Positions 34,651 to 46,170 are shown, counted from the stretch's first letter. The stretch: DNA of 64,000 bases from Peromyscus leucopus (GCF_004664715.2 NC_051076.1:4161446-4225445), one strand, 5' to 3'. Notes: a model not told the origin generated them from the sequence alone. Numbers and translations: made by a program.

Positions 34651-36525
34651 TTTTCAGATTTATCTGCATAAAATGGAGCCCAACAACATCCTTTGATTTC
34701 TTACATGTCTTTGGTGTGGACTATGTATACCGTTAGCTAGAACTAACCCCTTAGGATCAAGAGTTTGAGTTTGAGTTCTTTTTGGTTCATCTCTGAGCAG
34801 ATGATAGACGAAAGTGTAAAATGCCTACAGTTCATCCTCTCTGGCCAGTGCTCCTAGAGTCTAGCTGTTTCTGTATCCTCTCACACCTCTCTACATATTC
34901 CTAGGACCAGGCTTTGGTATGATGCCTGCCTCAGAGTCTTGGTCTCACTGTTGTTCATTGAGATTTTGGCTTTTATTCCTGTTCTAATGTTTTGGGTATA
35001 ATTTCTGTGAAGAAAAAAAAAGTCTTGATTGTTGTTTCCATCTTCAAACTGGTAGCACCTTTTCAGAACCTTCTCATAACTTTCTTTACATTAAACTCCT
35101 AAAAATTATTGATACTGCTTCAAATGAAGGCTGATGAGTAGGTATGCACAGTTAAAACTCTGGGTCTACACCCCTTGCTGCTCTCCATTTGGTGTCTAGC
35201 TCAACATTTGACACATGACCTTCAGTGTCCATTAGGTACTGAGATCCAATAATTGCTAAATCAGAGATGTACTTTGGCTGCAGCACTGGGGCCATGAATG
35301 TAGTGGGCAAATATGGGTACAATGCTTGCTATCACATTCCATGTTTTTGCTGGGCTGTTTCATCATACACTCTGTCTACCTGACCTCCAAAGCTATTTGA
35401 AACTATGACCTCTGCAAATATTCAATTAACTATGTCTGATTATATTATCAAAACATTTTTTTAAAAAAATGTTAGCACTCACATGAGGTCTAGAGATTAG
35501 CTAAATTGGAAGAATTTGAGAGGTTATTTAACCCAACTGTACCCTCAGGGGAAGACTGTGGTTCATTAATTAAACAGAGGCTTCTGCAGAGAATCCTGGG
35601 ATAAATCGTGTAAAGTCATATCCAAGAATATAGCATCTAGATGTAGTTTCTCATCTTTCTGGAAGTTGATCTTATCCCAGACAGCCAAGGACACAAGTGG
35701 AAAATGAGGAGATCCTTGTCTTCCTACAAAGTGGTTCATGATCCCTTCTCACACAGTTTGCCTAGTGGCCTGAGCTATATTTGAGAATGTGGGAAGTTTC
35801 TCTGAAGGGGCTAGTCTTCTTTGAAAAAAGTTGTAGAAGAAGCTTTTTTTTGGAAGATGGTGAGGCTTCTTCAGGCCAAGGAGCACACACTGGTGATTAG
35901 AGGTAAATCTGTTGCTTGGATGGATGAAGAGAATAGGGGAGACCGGGAGAGGACTTTCTGACTTTACAGGTTCCATTAGCATTTACTATGGATGTGTTAT
36001 ATACCATGTATGATTTGAAGTTGTTATAGCTTTTGATAAACTTTAAGAGTAGTAGTAAAAAATGATTATTTCAATATAATATTTAAGTTTTTAGGAGACA
36101 AAAAAAATCCTAGAGTCTTGTTTTCTGCCTAAAATAGACTATATTCTTTTTTTCTTTTTTATCACAAAAAGACAAGCATTCAAACAGCTTCACACTTATT
36201 ATGCTGCCTACCAAATATAGTGCCATGAAATTTGTAGAATCTGTGTGCTGACAGCTCTTTTCAGTAGCACGAATAACTCTGAATCCCTAGACTCATGCAA
36301 ATCCATCCCCCACCTTGGATCTATAAGCAGGACTGTTGACTCAGGCCACACAGGCAACATATTCTGATTCCAGGGGTAAAACCATGGGTCCTTGGTAAGG
36401 TCTGATTAAATCCATTTTATTTTTTCTTTGCTAAGATCTACAGGACAAGGATTTTGCTCTTTATATATAGAAAACAGTAAAATTTCACACCCAGACCCTG
36501 CAAGTATCAATCTGTTGGACATCAA
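34651..36525. other. No recognisable feature
   Basis: AT-rich unique-looking DNA. L1-like words may continue for some hundred bases from 34651. The longest frame is 77 codons. No gene or SINE recognised. Confidence 0.4.
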
Positions 36526-36846
36526 TTGTTCTCTCCTTTAGCAAGGAGATGCAGACTTTCTTTTTGGAAATGTCTCAAGACAGCCGATAGGCAAACTGCT
36601 CAGCTATTTGCCCCCTTCCTCCCAAAGAAACTTTATCAGATGAAGAAAAATGTAACCTCTCTTACAAGAATTCGGGGGGGCCCCACAGTTGAAATGGCTA
36701 GGAATAAATGTGTTAAAAGGTCAGAATGTGAACAGGACCCTGAACTCCCTATCACGATGAAGCAAGTGCTGAAAAGAGAGATACTGCACTATGAGAGGGA
36801 GAGAGATACACCCACCAGAGGGGAATGGAGGAGAAAGCAGCAATGA
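36526..36846 (+). other. Orphan 106-codon open frame, probably not a gene
   Basis: This is the longest frame that does not rest on a microsatellite or obvious repeat in its region. The predicted peptide is basic and rich in Lys, Arg and Glu, without hydrophobic segments or a motif I know. The ATG has no strong Kozak context. There is no visible upstream promoter, but an AATAAA-like word and splice sites were not examined in detail. The frame contains a G8 run at 36674-36681, which is unusual in a coding exon. It could be part of an old processed pseudogene or chance. I do not assign a function. Confidence 0.15.
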
Positions 36847-37149
36847 ACAGAGAATGCTACATGCAAAGTCGTATGTCAACACACACATTATAATAATTGG
36901 AAAACTGAGACATTAAAAAGAATTCAAGTCATGTCCAGATCTCTGTGTAGTGAGTGGTGAGAACAGAGGTGCTTGAACTTCCAGCCTTTTGAGCTCTTGC
37001 TGCTCATTCCTGTCAGGCCTTCTGTCCCAGGGAAGAAGATCATGGGCACACAGGTGCCCTCAAAATGCTCTTTTACTTTTTGTAATATTCTGCTTTTCCT
37101 GCTTTGGAAAGCCAGCTTGGTTTGGGGCAAGTTTGATTACAGCAGGAAA

Positions 37150-37440
37150 AAGTGCTGAATGCCCAATATGCAAATGAAATTAAAGGCCACCGAGGGATGG
37201 AGGAGCCCTACAAGAATGCTCTATTGACTGCTGCAAATTTACTCAAATAGCAACTATTTTTTTAAAAGAAATACATAAATTGAGTTACAATTCCCTTTGT
37301 TCTTCCCTGTAGGAGTCACATGTCTTTGCCTCTAATTTCATATCATCATCAGAGGGGAGTGCTGGGCATTATTTATGGGTGGAATATCAAATGAAGGTGG
37401 TCATGCTAAGAAACTAGAATTCAATTAATCATGGAATGTG
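37150..37440. promoter_or_regulatory. Candidate enhancer-like block
   Basis: Repeat-free AT-rich DNA with a perfect octamer ATGCAAAT at 37168-37175, SOX-like CCTTTGTT at 37294-37301 and homeodomain-like 'caattaatcatgg' near 37422. The same OCT plus SOX pairing occurs at 32.2-32.3 kb. Inference only. Confidence 0.35.
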
Positions 37441-37699
37441 TAATATTGGCCATTTGCTCTCTAAGTGTTTCTTTGAGTGAATGCAAACAGGAGGTAGAAT
37501 TTTTTGTTGGTATTAGTACAGAATATATGAAGTATTCTATGTGCTTTCTGTAGTAACTTCTAGAGTGCATCTATAGTCCCCTCCCCCAAGGAAATCTGAA
37601 ACAGTGAGGTATGGTGAGAAGTATATGGCTTAGGGAGATGTTGTCTTTAAATTAGGTGGTTCCCAGCAGTTCTATTTGATAATCCTAACTCTCTTACCA

Positions 37700-38025
37700 G
37701 GTGCTGAAGTTAGAATATAAAATGTTCCCCACAGCTCATGGGTTGAAACACTTGGGTTCAAGCCAGTGAGTTGGGAGCCTCTAGGAGGTTTAGGGCCTCA
37801 ATGAAGGAAGTGAGCTGCTAGGAGATGTTCATATAGACTTAATAGCCCCACCTTGCTCCCAGCCCTCTCTCTGCTTTTTGTTCCACCCAGATGTGAGCTG
37901 CTCCATGGCTATGCCTTTCCCATGATGCATCTCTTTAAACCAAGAAAAGTAAGTCCTTCCTCCATGAAGCTACTTTTTGCCAAGTACTTGGTCACTGAGA
38001 TGAGAAAAGTAGTTGACACCACTGA
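37700..38025 (+). mobile_element. MaLR LTR (ORR1/MT-like)
   Basis: 'ttagaatataaaatgttccc' 'cacagctcatgggttgaaac' 'acttgg', 'ctctaggaggtttagggcct' and later 'gatgcatctctttaaaccaa' 'gaaaagtaagtccttcctcc' follow the order of a rodent MaLR LTR. It is eroded and no TSD was found. No internal sequence is attached. Confidence 0.65.
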
Positions 38026-38739
38026 ACCAGACTATTTCTGTGATCTGGAGATTAGCACTGGGAAGGAGTGAAGTTGGCTCAGAGCTGTGGTGTGGGTCCA
38101 GGGGCCATATCCTTCTTGCTGACAGACACAGAGGCAGTTCAGGGCACCCCATGCAAAAGATAGGGAACTGTGAAAGACCCAACCAAGGGGTCTTTCAGAG
38201 TATATTCACTCTCAGGGTAAGCCAGGGATCCATTAATGATGTAAATGAATTAATTATTTCATAAGGAACAGCCATAGTTGCCTTTCCAAGGTCCTACTTA
38301 GTCATCTTTCTTAATATCCCATAATGGGAATTAAATTTCAAAAGGAATTTCAAAGGGAATGAGCTATATTCAAAACACAGACAGTGAGAGAATTGAGCAG
38401 ATGCTGAGACTATTAAGCCTGCAGGTATGGGGCTAAAGGTGAAATTTTAATCTAATTAGGATCCTGTTAACTCCATAAGTGATTAGTACCTTAGATCCTT
38501 GGGTTCCCTACCCTCATCCTTCCTGGAAATGGGAGTTATGAACTTTAATCAAGAAAGCAGGAAGTTCAGCATCGGTCATCCAGCCCTCCTATGATGACCA
38601 TGGGCAAGACAATTGTTCCTTCAGGTCTCCAGATGAGACCTATTCATCCTTCTTTAGGGTCAAAGAAACTCACCCTGGTTCCTGGCTTAATCATAAGCAC
38701 CCAGAACTGGTACAAGATGCTCCAGGTGTGCCTCTATGT

Positions 38740-38830
38740 TGACATTAGTAACACAGAGATAATACCACCCACCTCCCAGGTTTCTGGAGGAGGTTAAATG
38801 AGGCTTTCGGGACAACAGTTCTAAGCATGT
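38740..38830 (+). repeat. Possible MIR 3' fragment
   Basis: 'agataataccacccacctcc' followed by 'gaggttaaatgagg' resembles the MIR end (ataatagtacctacctcat...ggattaaatgag). Weak. Confidence 0.4.
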
Positions 38831-38880
38831 ATCGGTTGTTCAATTATATTTCTCTTGAGATACTAGAATATGTGACAGTG

Positions 38881-39669
38881 CATGTGGCAGCATGGGTAGA
38901 GGAGAGATGCCCCCTCCCCCAGCAATGCCTGAGGCAATTGAGAGAGCTAACCCTGAGGTCATAAGATCAGGAGAGCTAGTCCTGCCCTTCATCTGCTGCA
39001 GTACTTGGGAGAGTGACCCCCACCTGGACAATATAGGAGAGCTGGTCCTGGTGGTATAGGTATGGGAGATCTGACCCTGAGGATATAAAAGCAGAACTGG
39101 CTCCAACCCTTGTTCATCACTGCAAAGGATGAGTTCACCAAGGCAAAGCAGGAGAGCTCACCCTGGTGGTGAGGACAAGGGAAGCTGACCAACCCTGAAA
39201 CTACCCAGGCCCAGAATCAGGGTTATGATTTGGCCTACCCCAATATCCACCCCACCTGTCATATGCTGGAGCACATGAAGGGACCGGTCTTGCAGACCCA
39301 AAGCTGCAGGATTTCCACAACACATGGCAACAGCAAGATAACCAAGAGGAGTTCAAGTGAGGACCCAGTATTGATAATATAGCATAAACCAGAGGCCTTG
39401 AACCAGACCAATGACTCTCTGCAATGAACACTTTCAAGTAAAGATACATGGACAAAATGGTTTACTGTGTGACTCATTGTGTCACCCTACACCTTCCATA
39501 ATGAGATTTCCTTTTGCCTTCTTTTCTTTTCTTTTTTTCTCTTTTCTCTTAAATTTTATCTAGGAGGGGGTGCTGCAAAGGCAGAGGACAGATACACAGG
39601 GACTGGAAATAAATGGGATCAAGTTGCATAATATGAAAGAAACAAAGAGTAAATAAAAAGTAAAAAAAA
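38881..39669 (+). mobile_element. Poly(A)-tailed retroelement copy with 9-bp TSD
   Basis: About 790 bp flanked by GTGACAGTG at 38872-38880 and 39670-39678, and ending in an A-rich tail after 'gaaagaaacaaagagtaaat'. The left half holds imprecise units built on 'GGAGAGCTGGTCCTG/GGAGATCTGACCCTG'. The right half, from 'ccaggcccagaatcagggtt' (39207), is a distinct single-copy module with a T/C-rich stretch at 39520-39550. This is the structure of a non-LTR retrotransposon 3' end or dependent element. It shares this layout with 51240-52962. The family name is not certain (rodent L1 Lx-like 3' UTR or RMER1-like). Confidence 0.75.
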
Positions 39670-40277
39670 GTGACAGTGAACATTTTGGACATGAATCCAT
39701 GTGACATGGATTATTGCTGAGTGCCCACAAGTGGGAACACAATAACCTTTAGCCATTTCTTCAGAAGATGAGCCCTGATTCAAATCCAAGCAACCTGCCT
39801 CTTGGATGTGAGTACTAAGTTCCCAAGCTTTGCAGTCAACACTCAATGAGTAGGGAAATTTGGCACAGTGACTCAGGAATACTGTCTCCATCTACCTGTT
39901 GAAGAATCAGAACTTGAGAAATGCAGGCCAGCATTGTAGTGGGTATTCGTTCTGCCAATAGCTTTGGAGTACCAACCTTTTGGGTGTGGCCTCTTGGCTG
40001 ACTACCTGACTTCTTATATTGGAGGAGGGCCCACACTGTTGTGCTCTTGGGGTTGTGAAGATCAGATCAGGAGGAGTGAATCAGCCTGTGATTGGGCCCC
40101 AGCTTTCCAAGGAAGAACACCTTAATACATTGATAATATATAAAATTGAGGTTCTTGTTACACAGCGCAAAGACCCTTGGCCAAGGATATGCTTGCAGAC
40201 ATCACTTCTGTAGACATGAGGTAGCTGACAAAGACATTCCACTCTATCACCAAATTATTCACTGATATCAGTCAGCA

Positions 40278-40500
40278 GAGGGGCTGGAGAGATGACTCAG
40301 TGGTTAAAAGTACTGGCTTCTCTTTCAGAGGACTCAGATTCTATTCCCAGCACCCACATGGCAGCTCAAAATCATCTGTAACTCCAGTTCCAGGGAATCC
40401 AATCCCCTCTTCTGGCCTCCGGAAGCATCAGGCAAGCATGTGGTGGACAGACATACTTACACCCATACACATAAATAATAAAATAAAAATACTATTTTAA
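40278..40500 (+). mobile_element. B2 SINE
   Basis: 'ggggctggagagatgactca' 'gtggttaaaagtactggctt' 'ctctttcagaggactcagat' is a full B2 head with tRNA-like boxes. It is followed by 'cccagcacccacatggcagc' and an A/T-rich tail ending in 'aataataaaataaaaatac'. Near full length. No clear TSD. Confidence 0.9.
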
Positions 40501-40839
40501 AAAAGAGTGAGATAAATTCACAGCCACTGTCTGGGTCTGAAACCTCCTATTTTAAACCATAAGTTCTCCCAGCTGTGGGAAAATGCACTAAACCTTACTG
40601 CCGTTCTCAACTTGGTTAGAAGCACAAACGAGAAAACTGAATAGACTCACTGAAAGTTCCACCTCAGATTAGTGGCCTAATAAGCACCTTGGACAACCAT
40701 TTAAACTTCTATGCACTCCTTGAGTCTTTGGAATAAGTAGGCATTTAGACTGATGGTCTTATGATTGACTCAAGTCACTTCTTGGACTGGCATCCATGCT
40801 GCCCATAACAGGAGTCATCTGCCAATCTCAAGATTCTCC

Positions 40840-41150
40840 TTTCTCCTTCATGTCAGCTCTTTTGTTCCAGCATGCCACTCCAGGCCATTGCACTCGTCAT
40901 CCTGTCCCCTTCAAAGTATCCCTGCCTATCCTCAGCTTCCTGAGCCTCCCCAGCTTCAAATTTAATCATCCCCATACTTCTCACAGTAGTGTCTGCTCTT
41001 CCTTTATGTAACTCAAAGTATTTTTGTGTGAATATTTGATAGGTAGTTCTCCTGTCAGACAGTACCATGAGGCAAGGATCAAATCAAACATGTTTTATGT
41101 CATGTGGTGTTCAACAGTTGTGTGTTAACCAAATGAACATATGTTTATTT
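40840..41150 (+). mobile_element. L2 LINE 3' fragment, diverged
   Basis: 'tcctgtcagacagtaccatg' 'aggcaaggatc' and 'gtgttcaacagttgtgtgtt' 'aaccaaatgaa' correspond to the L2 end (agaatgtaagctccatgagg...gtgctcaataaatgtttgtt gaatgaa). The upstream CT-rich part is compatible. Confidence 0.5.
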
Positions 41151-41339
41151 CTTAATGCACAAACGTCATGGAATTCATTCTCTTCTCTCTTCCTTTAGAA
41201 GACCAGGACTTGGTCTATACTGAAAATAGAGAAGAAAGTTCAGCATTCATGCAAGCATCCAGGAGTTTGACGTTAAGTCAGGGCATACTTTCACAACTTA
41301 GCAATTTCCTGAGATACTTAAAAGTCCCACAGGCTCGTG

Positions 41340-41860
41340 TTTGAGGACTTGTCCTGTAATTTAAATCCCGCCCTTGCTGATGTCTTTGGAAACCCTCCAA
41401 TCAGTTTTCAAAGGCCACTAACTCTTGCGTTGGAGCACTGCTTATGGTGGGAGCCCCTCTGATGCCATTATCACCTTCTGCAGAGTGCTGACCCAGAGCA
41501 GGAGTTCAGACATTCTCTTGTACTGATTGGACCATCGTGGAGCCAGGCTCCTTTGCAGATTTGTAGGAAGACATTTGCGGTTCGAAGCACCTTCGCTGGA
41601 ATCATTAAGCAACAAATTTGCTTGGAAATTTCTTTCATTGTGTCTCAGTGGAGATGAAATACGGTCACTTGCTAGACAGAAAACAACAATAAAAGGAGAG
41701 CAAAATCTCCCTAAGTGCTCCCTAAAACAAAGAAATCTGATATGCAGACTGTGAACTGATACGATTATGAGGCTTCAGCTCCAAGCTGTAACAGATGGGC
41801 ATCCTCGCTCTGTCTGTGCTGATAAGGTGAATGGTTTCCCCAAGGGACATGAGTGGAGAA
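41340..41860. promoter_or_regulatory. Candidate conserved non-coding element
   Basis: Repeat-free, with about nine CpGs between 41368 and 41810 ('aatcccgccctt', 'cttgcgttgg', 'tgcggttcgaagc', 'cttcgctgg', 'tacggtcac', 'tacgattatg'). A 75-codon frame crosses it without a recognised domain. It ends shortly before an ID SINE at 42033. Confidence 0.33.
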
Positions 41861-42032
41861 TTGCTGAGTTGACAGCATTCTGCCAAGCAGCTTGCTGCTG
41901 ACAGGGTTCTAGGCAGAGAATGGCATGTAGGACTGTCAGAGATATGAGGCTCTTCCTTTGTCATTCCAGGACACTGGGATGGAAACAGCTCATTCTGAAT
42001 GCTGACTAGAGTTTCTAAGAGGTGCCAGAAGG

Positions 42033-42105
42033 AAGATTGGGGATGCAGCCTAGTGGTAGAGTGCTTGTCTACTATGCACAAGCCCTGGGTTTGATCTTAA
42101 GCAGA
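42033..42105 (+). mobile_element. ID SINE
   Basis: 'ggggatgcagcctagtggta' 'gagtgcttgtctactatgca' 'caagccctgggtttgatctt' is the tRNA-Ala-like ID body with recognisable A and B boxes. The A tail is decayed into a purine-rich stretch. Confidence 0.8.
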
Positions 42106-43899
42106 GAGGGGGGTGGAGAGGGCAAGTGAAGAATGAGAATCCACTTATCCTTCTGCTTATTTATTTCATTATCATTTGGAGAAAACTCAGGGTTAAACTT
42201 GGTGTGTGGAAGCCTCTGTTCTGACTGCCAACACATGAACCCACATAAATGGTTTCTGCCTTCACAAGGTTCCTAGCTTTGTGACAGAGGTGAGTGCTGA
42301 AAAGATAAGCTTCATGAGGTGTTATTGTGAGCATGAAAAACCTCAGAGTGCCAGGTGTCAAAGTAGATATTTGAAAAATTGGTAAGTGTTAAAAGGATGT
42401 AAGTCTAGAGAGAAAAGGGATGACTACAGCAGAGAACATACTATTAAGATGTCCTCATCTCCCCCACTCCTCACACATGCCCTCTACTGGATACCTGTTA
42501 AAGTCACAGCCACCTGCATGCAGTTCTCATGTTTTACTCTTGGCTTCTGTTCCACTGGATTCTCCTACTTCTTTTCTAGTGCTCCTGAAGATGCTTGAGA
42601 ACTCATGTTGGACAGTCTGCGTCTCATCTAAAGGTTGTACAGAAGCACCAAGGTTAGGAAGGCAGATTTGCTTATAGGGAGTTCAGTTTGAGGATGAGCT
42701 GGAAAAGGCAGACTGCTTACAGAGCTGACACAAGACAGATGGGATTTCCAGAGGTGTTGAGAGCCTGCACCAGAGAACAGTGTTCAGGGAGAGCAGAGTC
42801 TGTGTGTAACACAAAGGAGGATGGATGTGACAGGATCAAGGAGATGAGCACAAGTGCAGAAGCTGGTTGGATGTGGAGACACTTGTGTTGTCTGATTGGT
42901 TTGTAAATGGTAGTACCAAACACCACCAAAGAGAGTAGATTCACACAGTCTGGTGGTTGGCTTAGGATTTAATGTTGGAGCTGCATATTTTTCACCAAAT
43001 GGAAATGCTTGGGGGAGGTCATGGAAATGTCAGGCTATTATGTAATATAAAGATTTGGAACCCAAGAGCTGGGGGTCAGGACCTTTACCAGTCAAGATGA
43101 GGTAGGTTATGAAAAAATATCTCCATGGCTTAAAGATTATTAGCAAAAGCTAATAATCTCTTTCTGCACTCTCTCTCGGTCAGGTCTGCACCCAGCCTTG
43201 CCCTATGACTGTTACTTAGAGTTCCAAGCTGAGAGAGAAGCCCTCTGTTTCAAAAGTTGTTGACTATTGTGCTAGAGGGATAAAAGGAGTCAGTAGAATC
43301 TTGCTTCACAACTGTTTTCCCAGGAAGAGATGTGGGGCATTTCTGTAAAGATTAGTCAATAGCTGTACTGGGGTGTAGGAAGAAGGAAGCCCATTCCTTC
43401 TGTAGAGAGGAAAAATTGGAAGCGACTGGCTAAAAACAACAATGGGTCCCAGCTAAAAAGTAAAAAGATTAGTGCATTGAGGGAAGTAGGGTGTGGCAGT
43501 GGATTATGTTGAAAAGTGTAACTCCAATAAACTAGCTGGTTCACTAAGCTAGACTGAGGTGAATAGACATCTTTTTTCATATCTCTCAAGGAAGTCACAC
43601 AATATAAGCCCACGATCTAGGAGGTAGCTCTGGCCTCCAGGATGGTTTTCTTTGCATCTGAAGTGGGTATAGGAGGAAAAGGGAAGTAGATGGAGGGTAA
43701 GGGCAATAGAGGACTGTCAAAGACATTAAGAGAGAAGAAGAAGAATGGTTATAAAGGAAGGAGAAGGAAGCCAAAAACTAAAAAATACAAAGGAGAGAAC
43801 TTTCTAGGTCATATAGGTTTGAGTGCTTGTGGTTCTTAAGTGGCCCCTTTAGAAGGATAGACACTGAAAATTCCATTTTTCTTTGTTTATATTTATAAA
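42106..43899. other. Unique-looking DNA with one hairpin
   Basis: There are no genes or clear SINEs. Frames reach 85 codons on both strands. A perfect 11-bp hairpin lies at 43134-43159 and is listed separately. Confidence 0.4.
43134..43159. repeat. Perfect 11-bp inverted repeat, 4-nt loop
   Basis: AGATTATTAGC (43134-43144), loop AAAA, GCTAATAATCT (43149-43159). The stem is exact on all 11 pairs and stops at both ends. It is not part of a microsatellite. Confidence 0.95.
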
Positions 43900-44440
43900 C
43901 CATAAAGTCAAGCTCAGATTTCTGTTAGAACAGTACTTTTAGAAAGCAGTGCGATCTTATCTTTCATTTTCTATAGATCAACCTTGCAGCTTTTTGAAGT
44001 ATTTACAGTTTTAATACATAACCATAAATGCCCCTAAACGAGGAATATCATACCTTTCGATTACCGTTATTACTTTATTGCTCATCACAGCCGTAAATTA
44101 GCAACATCCTCCGGCATTGCCAAGAGAGCCCTGAATTAGGTTACAGCATGAACACACAAGAACCCATTAAAGCTTTGCTGCTTCTTAAAAGTCTTTACAG
44201 TTTCTCTCCGTGCCCCATAAGTGTTTCAATTAGGGAACTACCTGCCTGCTCGGTAATAGCTCTCCCGTTTGGAGATAAGCTTGCATATCGAGAAAGAAAA
44301 GCAAGATTAAAGGAAAAAAATTGGAATACGAAACATTAAAAATGAAATTGCTATGAAAGGGAAAGAGGGGATTTAAGTGATGCATATTAAAGCCATTTAA
44401 ATTGCATAACTCTATTGGATGCAGGCTAAGGCAAGCACAC
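43900..44440. promoter_or_regulatory. Candidate conserved non-coding element
   Basis: About ten CpGs between 44039 and 44334 in roughly 40 percent GC sequence ('ctaaacgagg', 'tttcgattaccgttattact', 'cagccgtaaatta', 'cctccggc', 'ctcggtaatagctctcccgt', 'tatcgaga', 'atacgaaac'). Homeodomain-like TAAT/ATTA cores are frequent and no known repeat is present. It is bounded on the right by the ERVK LTR at 44545. This is the strongest of the CNE-like blocks by CpG retention. Confidence 0.4.
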
Positions 44441-44544
44441 ATGTATCTCTCTCAGGCGTAACTCAGCTGCTTGGGTTTGTGTTATATGTTGTACTCCAAG
44501 AGTGGTCTAGTAACACCTTTAGTGCTATGAATGAAGTTCTTGGT

Positions 44545-44953
44545 TGTAGCTGGAGTTTTTTCCAGTCCTGCCTGGCCCACAGTCAGGACAAATGTCTGTC
44601 ACCCGCCAGTCCCGCAGCCACTCAGACCCAACCGAGTAAACACCCAGAGACTTATATTGCTTACAAACTGTATGGCCGTGGCAGGCTTCTTGCTATCTAG
44701 TTCTTCTATCCTAAATTAACCCATTTTTATTAATCTATACTTTGCCACGTGGATCATGGCTTACCGGTACTTTACATCTTGCTCCTCATTGTGGCGACTG
44801 GCTGCATCTCCTCGACTCCACCTTCCTCTTCCCCCAATTCTCCTCTCTGCTAGTCCTGCCTATACTTTCTGCCTGGCTACTGGACAATCAGTGTTTTATT
44901 TATCAATCAATCAAAGCAACATATATTTTCAACATACAGAACATCCTACAGCA
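44545..44953 (-). mobile_element. ERVK-type solo LTR with perfect 6-bp TSD
   Basis: Read on the minus strand it begins TGCTGTAGGATG and ends CAGCTACA, and it is flanked by CTTGGT at 44539-44544 and 44954-44959. It is the same family as the LTR at 6185-6577: the shared order includes 'gatgttctgtatg', 'aataaaacactgattg', 'gccatacagtttgtaagcaa' and 'tttgtcctgactgtgggcca'. It has diverged by substitutions and small insertions. No internal retroviral genes remain. Confidence 0.9.
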
Positions 44954-45579
44954 CTTGGTCACATGACCAATTACTAATTTTAATTTTGCATATTTATGAG
45001 GTTCAGTTTAGTTTTTTGAAATAAATTTAAAATATATTAAAAATAATATTCTAATCATTTACTTACTGTTTCAACTCCTTTGAACCTTATCCTTTTTTAA
45101 CATTTATCTTTTTATTTTCAGGGGACATGTGCCACAGTAAATGTGTAGAGATCAGAGGTCAACTTTCTTAAGTCAGTTTTTTCCTTCAATCATGTAGATC
45201 TCAGGTCATTGGTCTTGTGAGCAAGCACTGTCTGAACCATCTTATCACATCTCTTTTAATTTTTTAAAATCTATTTCACTAATACATGGTTGTGCACATG
45301 TATGAGATGCCAAATACTATTTTACAACAAGCCTAAATATAGAGTAGCCAAATCAGGATAATCGATATTTCTCTCCCCTCATCATTCTTTGGTATTTGAA
45401 GTCCTGAAACTCTGTTCTTTTAGTTTCAAAAACATATAATAATAATAATATGCCATAAAACACTAAATTTATTACTTCTATCTGGCCATGTTTGGGTGCC
45501 TACTATCTGACTTTCTCCTGTTTCCACTCTTCATAACCCTTCCCCATCTCTGTAGTCATCTCTAAGTTCAATCCACTTT

Positions 45580-46170
45580 TTTAATTTTATAATTTAATTT
45601 AATTTTACATATCAGCCACAGATTCCCCTGTCCTCCCTCCTCCAACCCTCCTCCCCCTACCCACCCCCCATTTCCATCTCCTCCAGGGCAAGGACTCCCC
45701 TAGGGATTCAGCTCAGCCTGGTAGATTCAGTCAAGGCAGGTCCAGTCCCCTCCTCCCTTCACCCAGTCTGAGCAAAGTGTCCTTGCATAGGCCCCAGGAT
45801 CCAAACATCCAGCTCATGCACTAAGGAAAGGTCCCGTTCCCACTGCCTGGGGGCCTCCCAAACAGTTCATGCTAATCAACTGTCTCACTTATCCAGAGGG
45901 CCTAATTCAGTTGGGGGCTCCTTAGCTATTGGTTCATAGTTCATGTGTTTCCACTAGTTTGGCTATTTGTCCCTGTGCTTTTTTCCAATCATGGTCTCAA
46001 CAATTCTAGCTCATACAATCCCTCCTCTTTCTCGCCCATTGGACTCTTGGAGCTCCACCTGGGGCCTGGCCGTGGATCTCTGCATCTGCTTCCATCAGTC
46101 ATTGGATGAGAGTTCTACCATGACAGTTAGGGTGTTTGGCTGTCTGATCACCAGAAGCATCCAAGAATGA
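45580..46170 (-). mobile_element. Rodent-lineage L1-like 3' end, nested
   Basis: The left edge is T/A-rich (reversed A tail), followed by a C-rich polypyrimidine tract (G-rich on the minus strand, a hallmark of L1 3' UTRs). It then runs through 'cagctcatgcactaaggaaa', 'gcctgggggcctcccaaaca' 'gttcatgctaatcaactgtc', and 'tggatctctgcatctgcttc' 'catcagtcattggatgag'. I recall this as an abundant rodent L1-associated repeat. It splits the older L1M copy at the 3' UTR. A precise TSD is not visible. Confidence 0.65.

Noticed and set aside
42033..42105. Genuine tRNA gene
   Set aside because: The tRNA-like boxes belong to an ID SINE. The cloverleaf is not intact and the 3' half is retroposon tail.
44742..44977. 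Overlapping 73-74 codon frames
   Set aside because: They fall within the antisense ERVK LTR 44545-44953.
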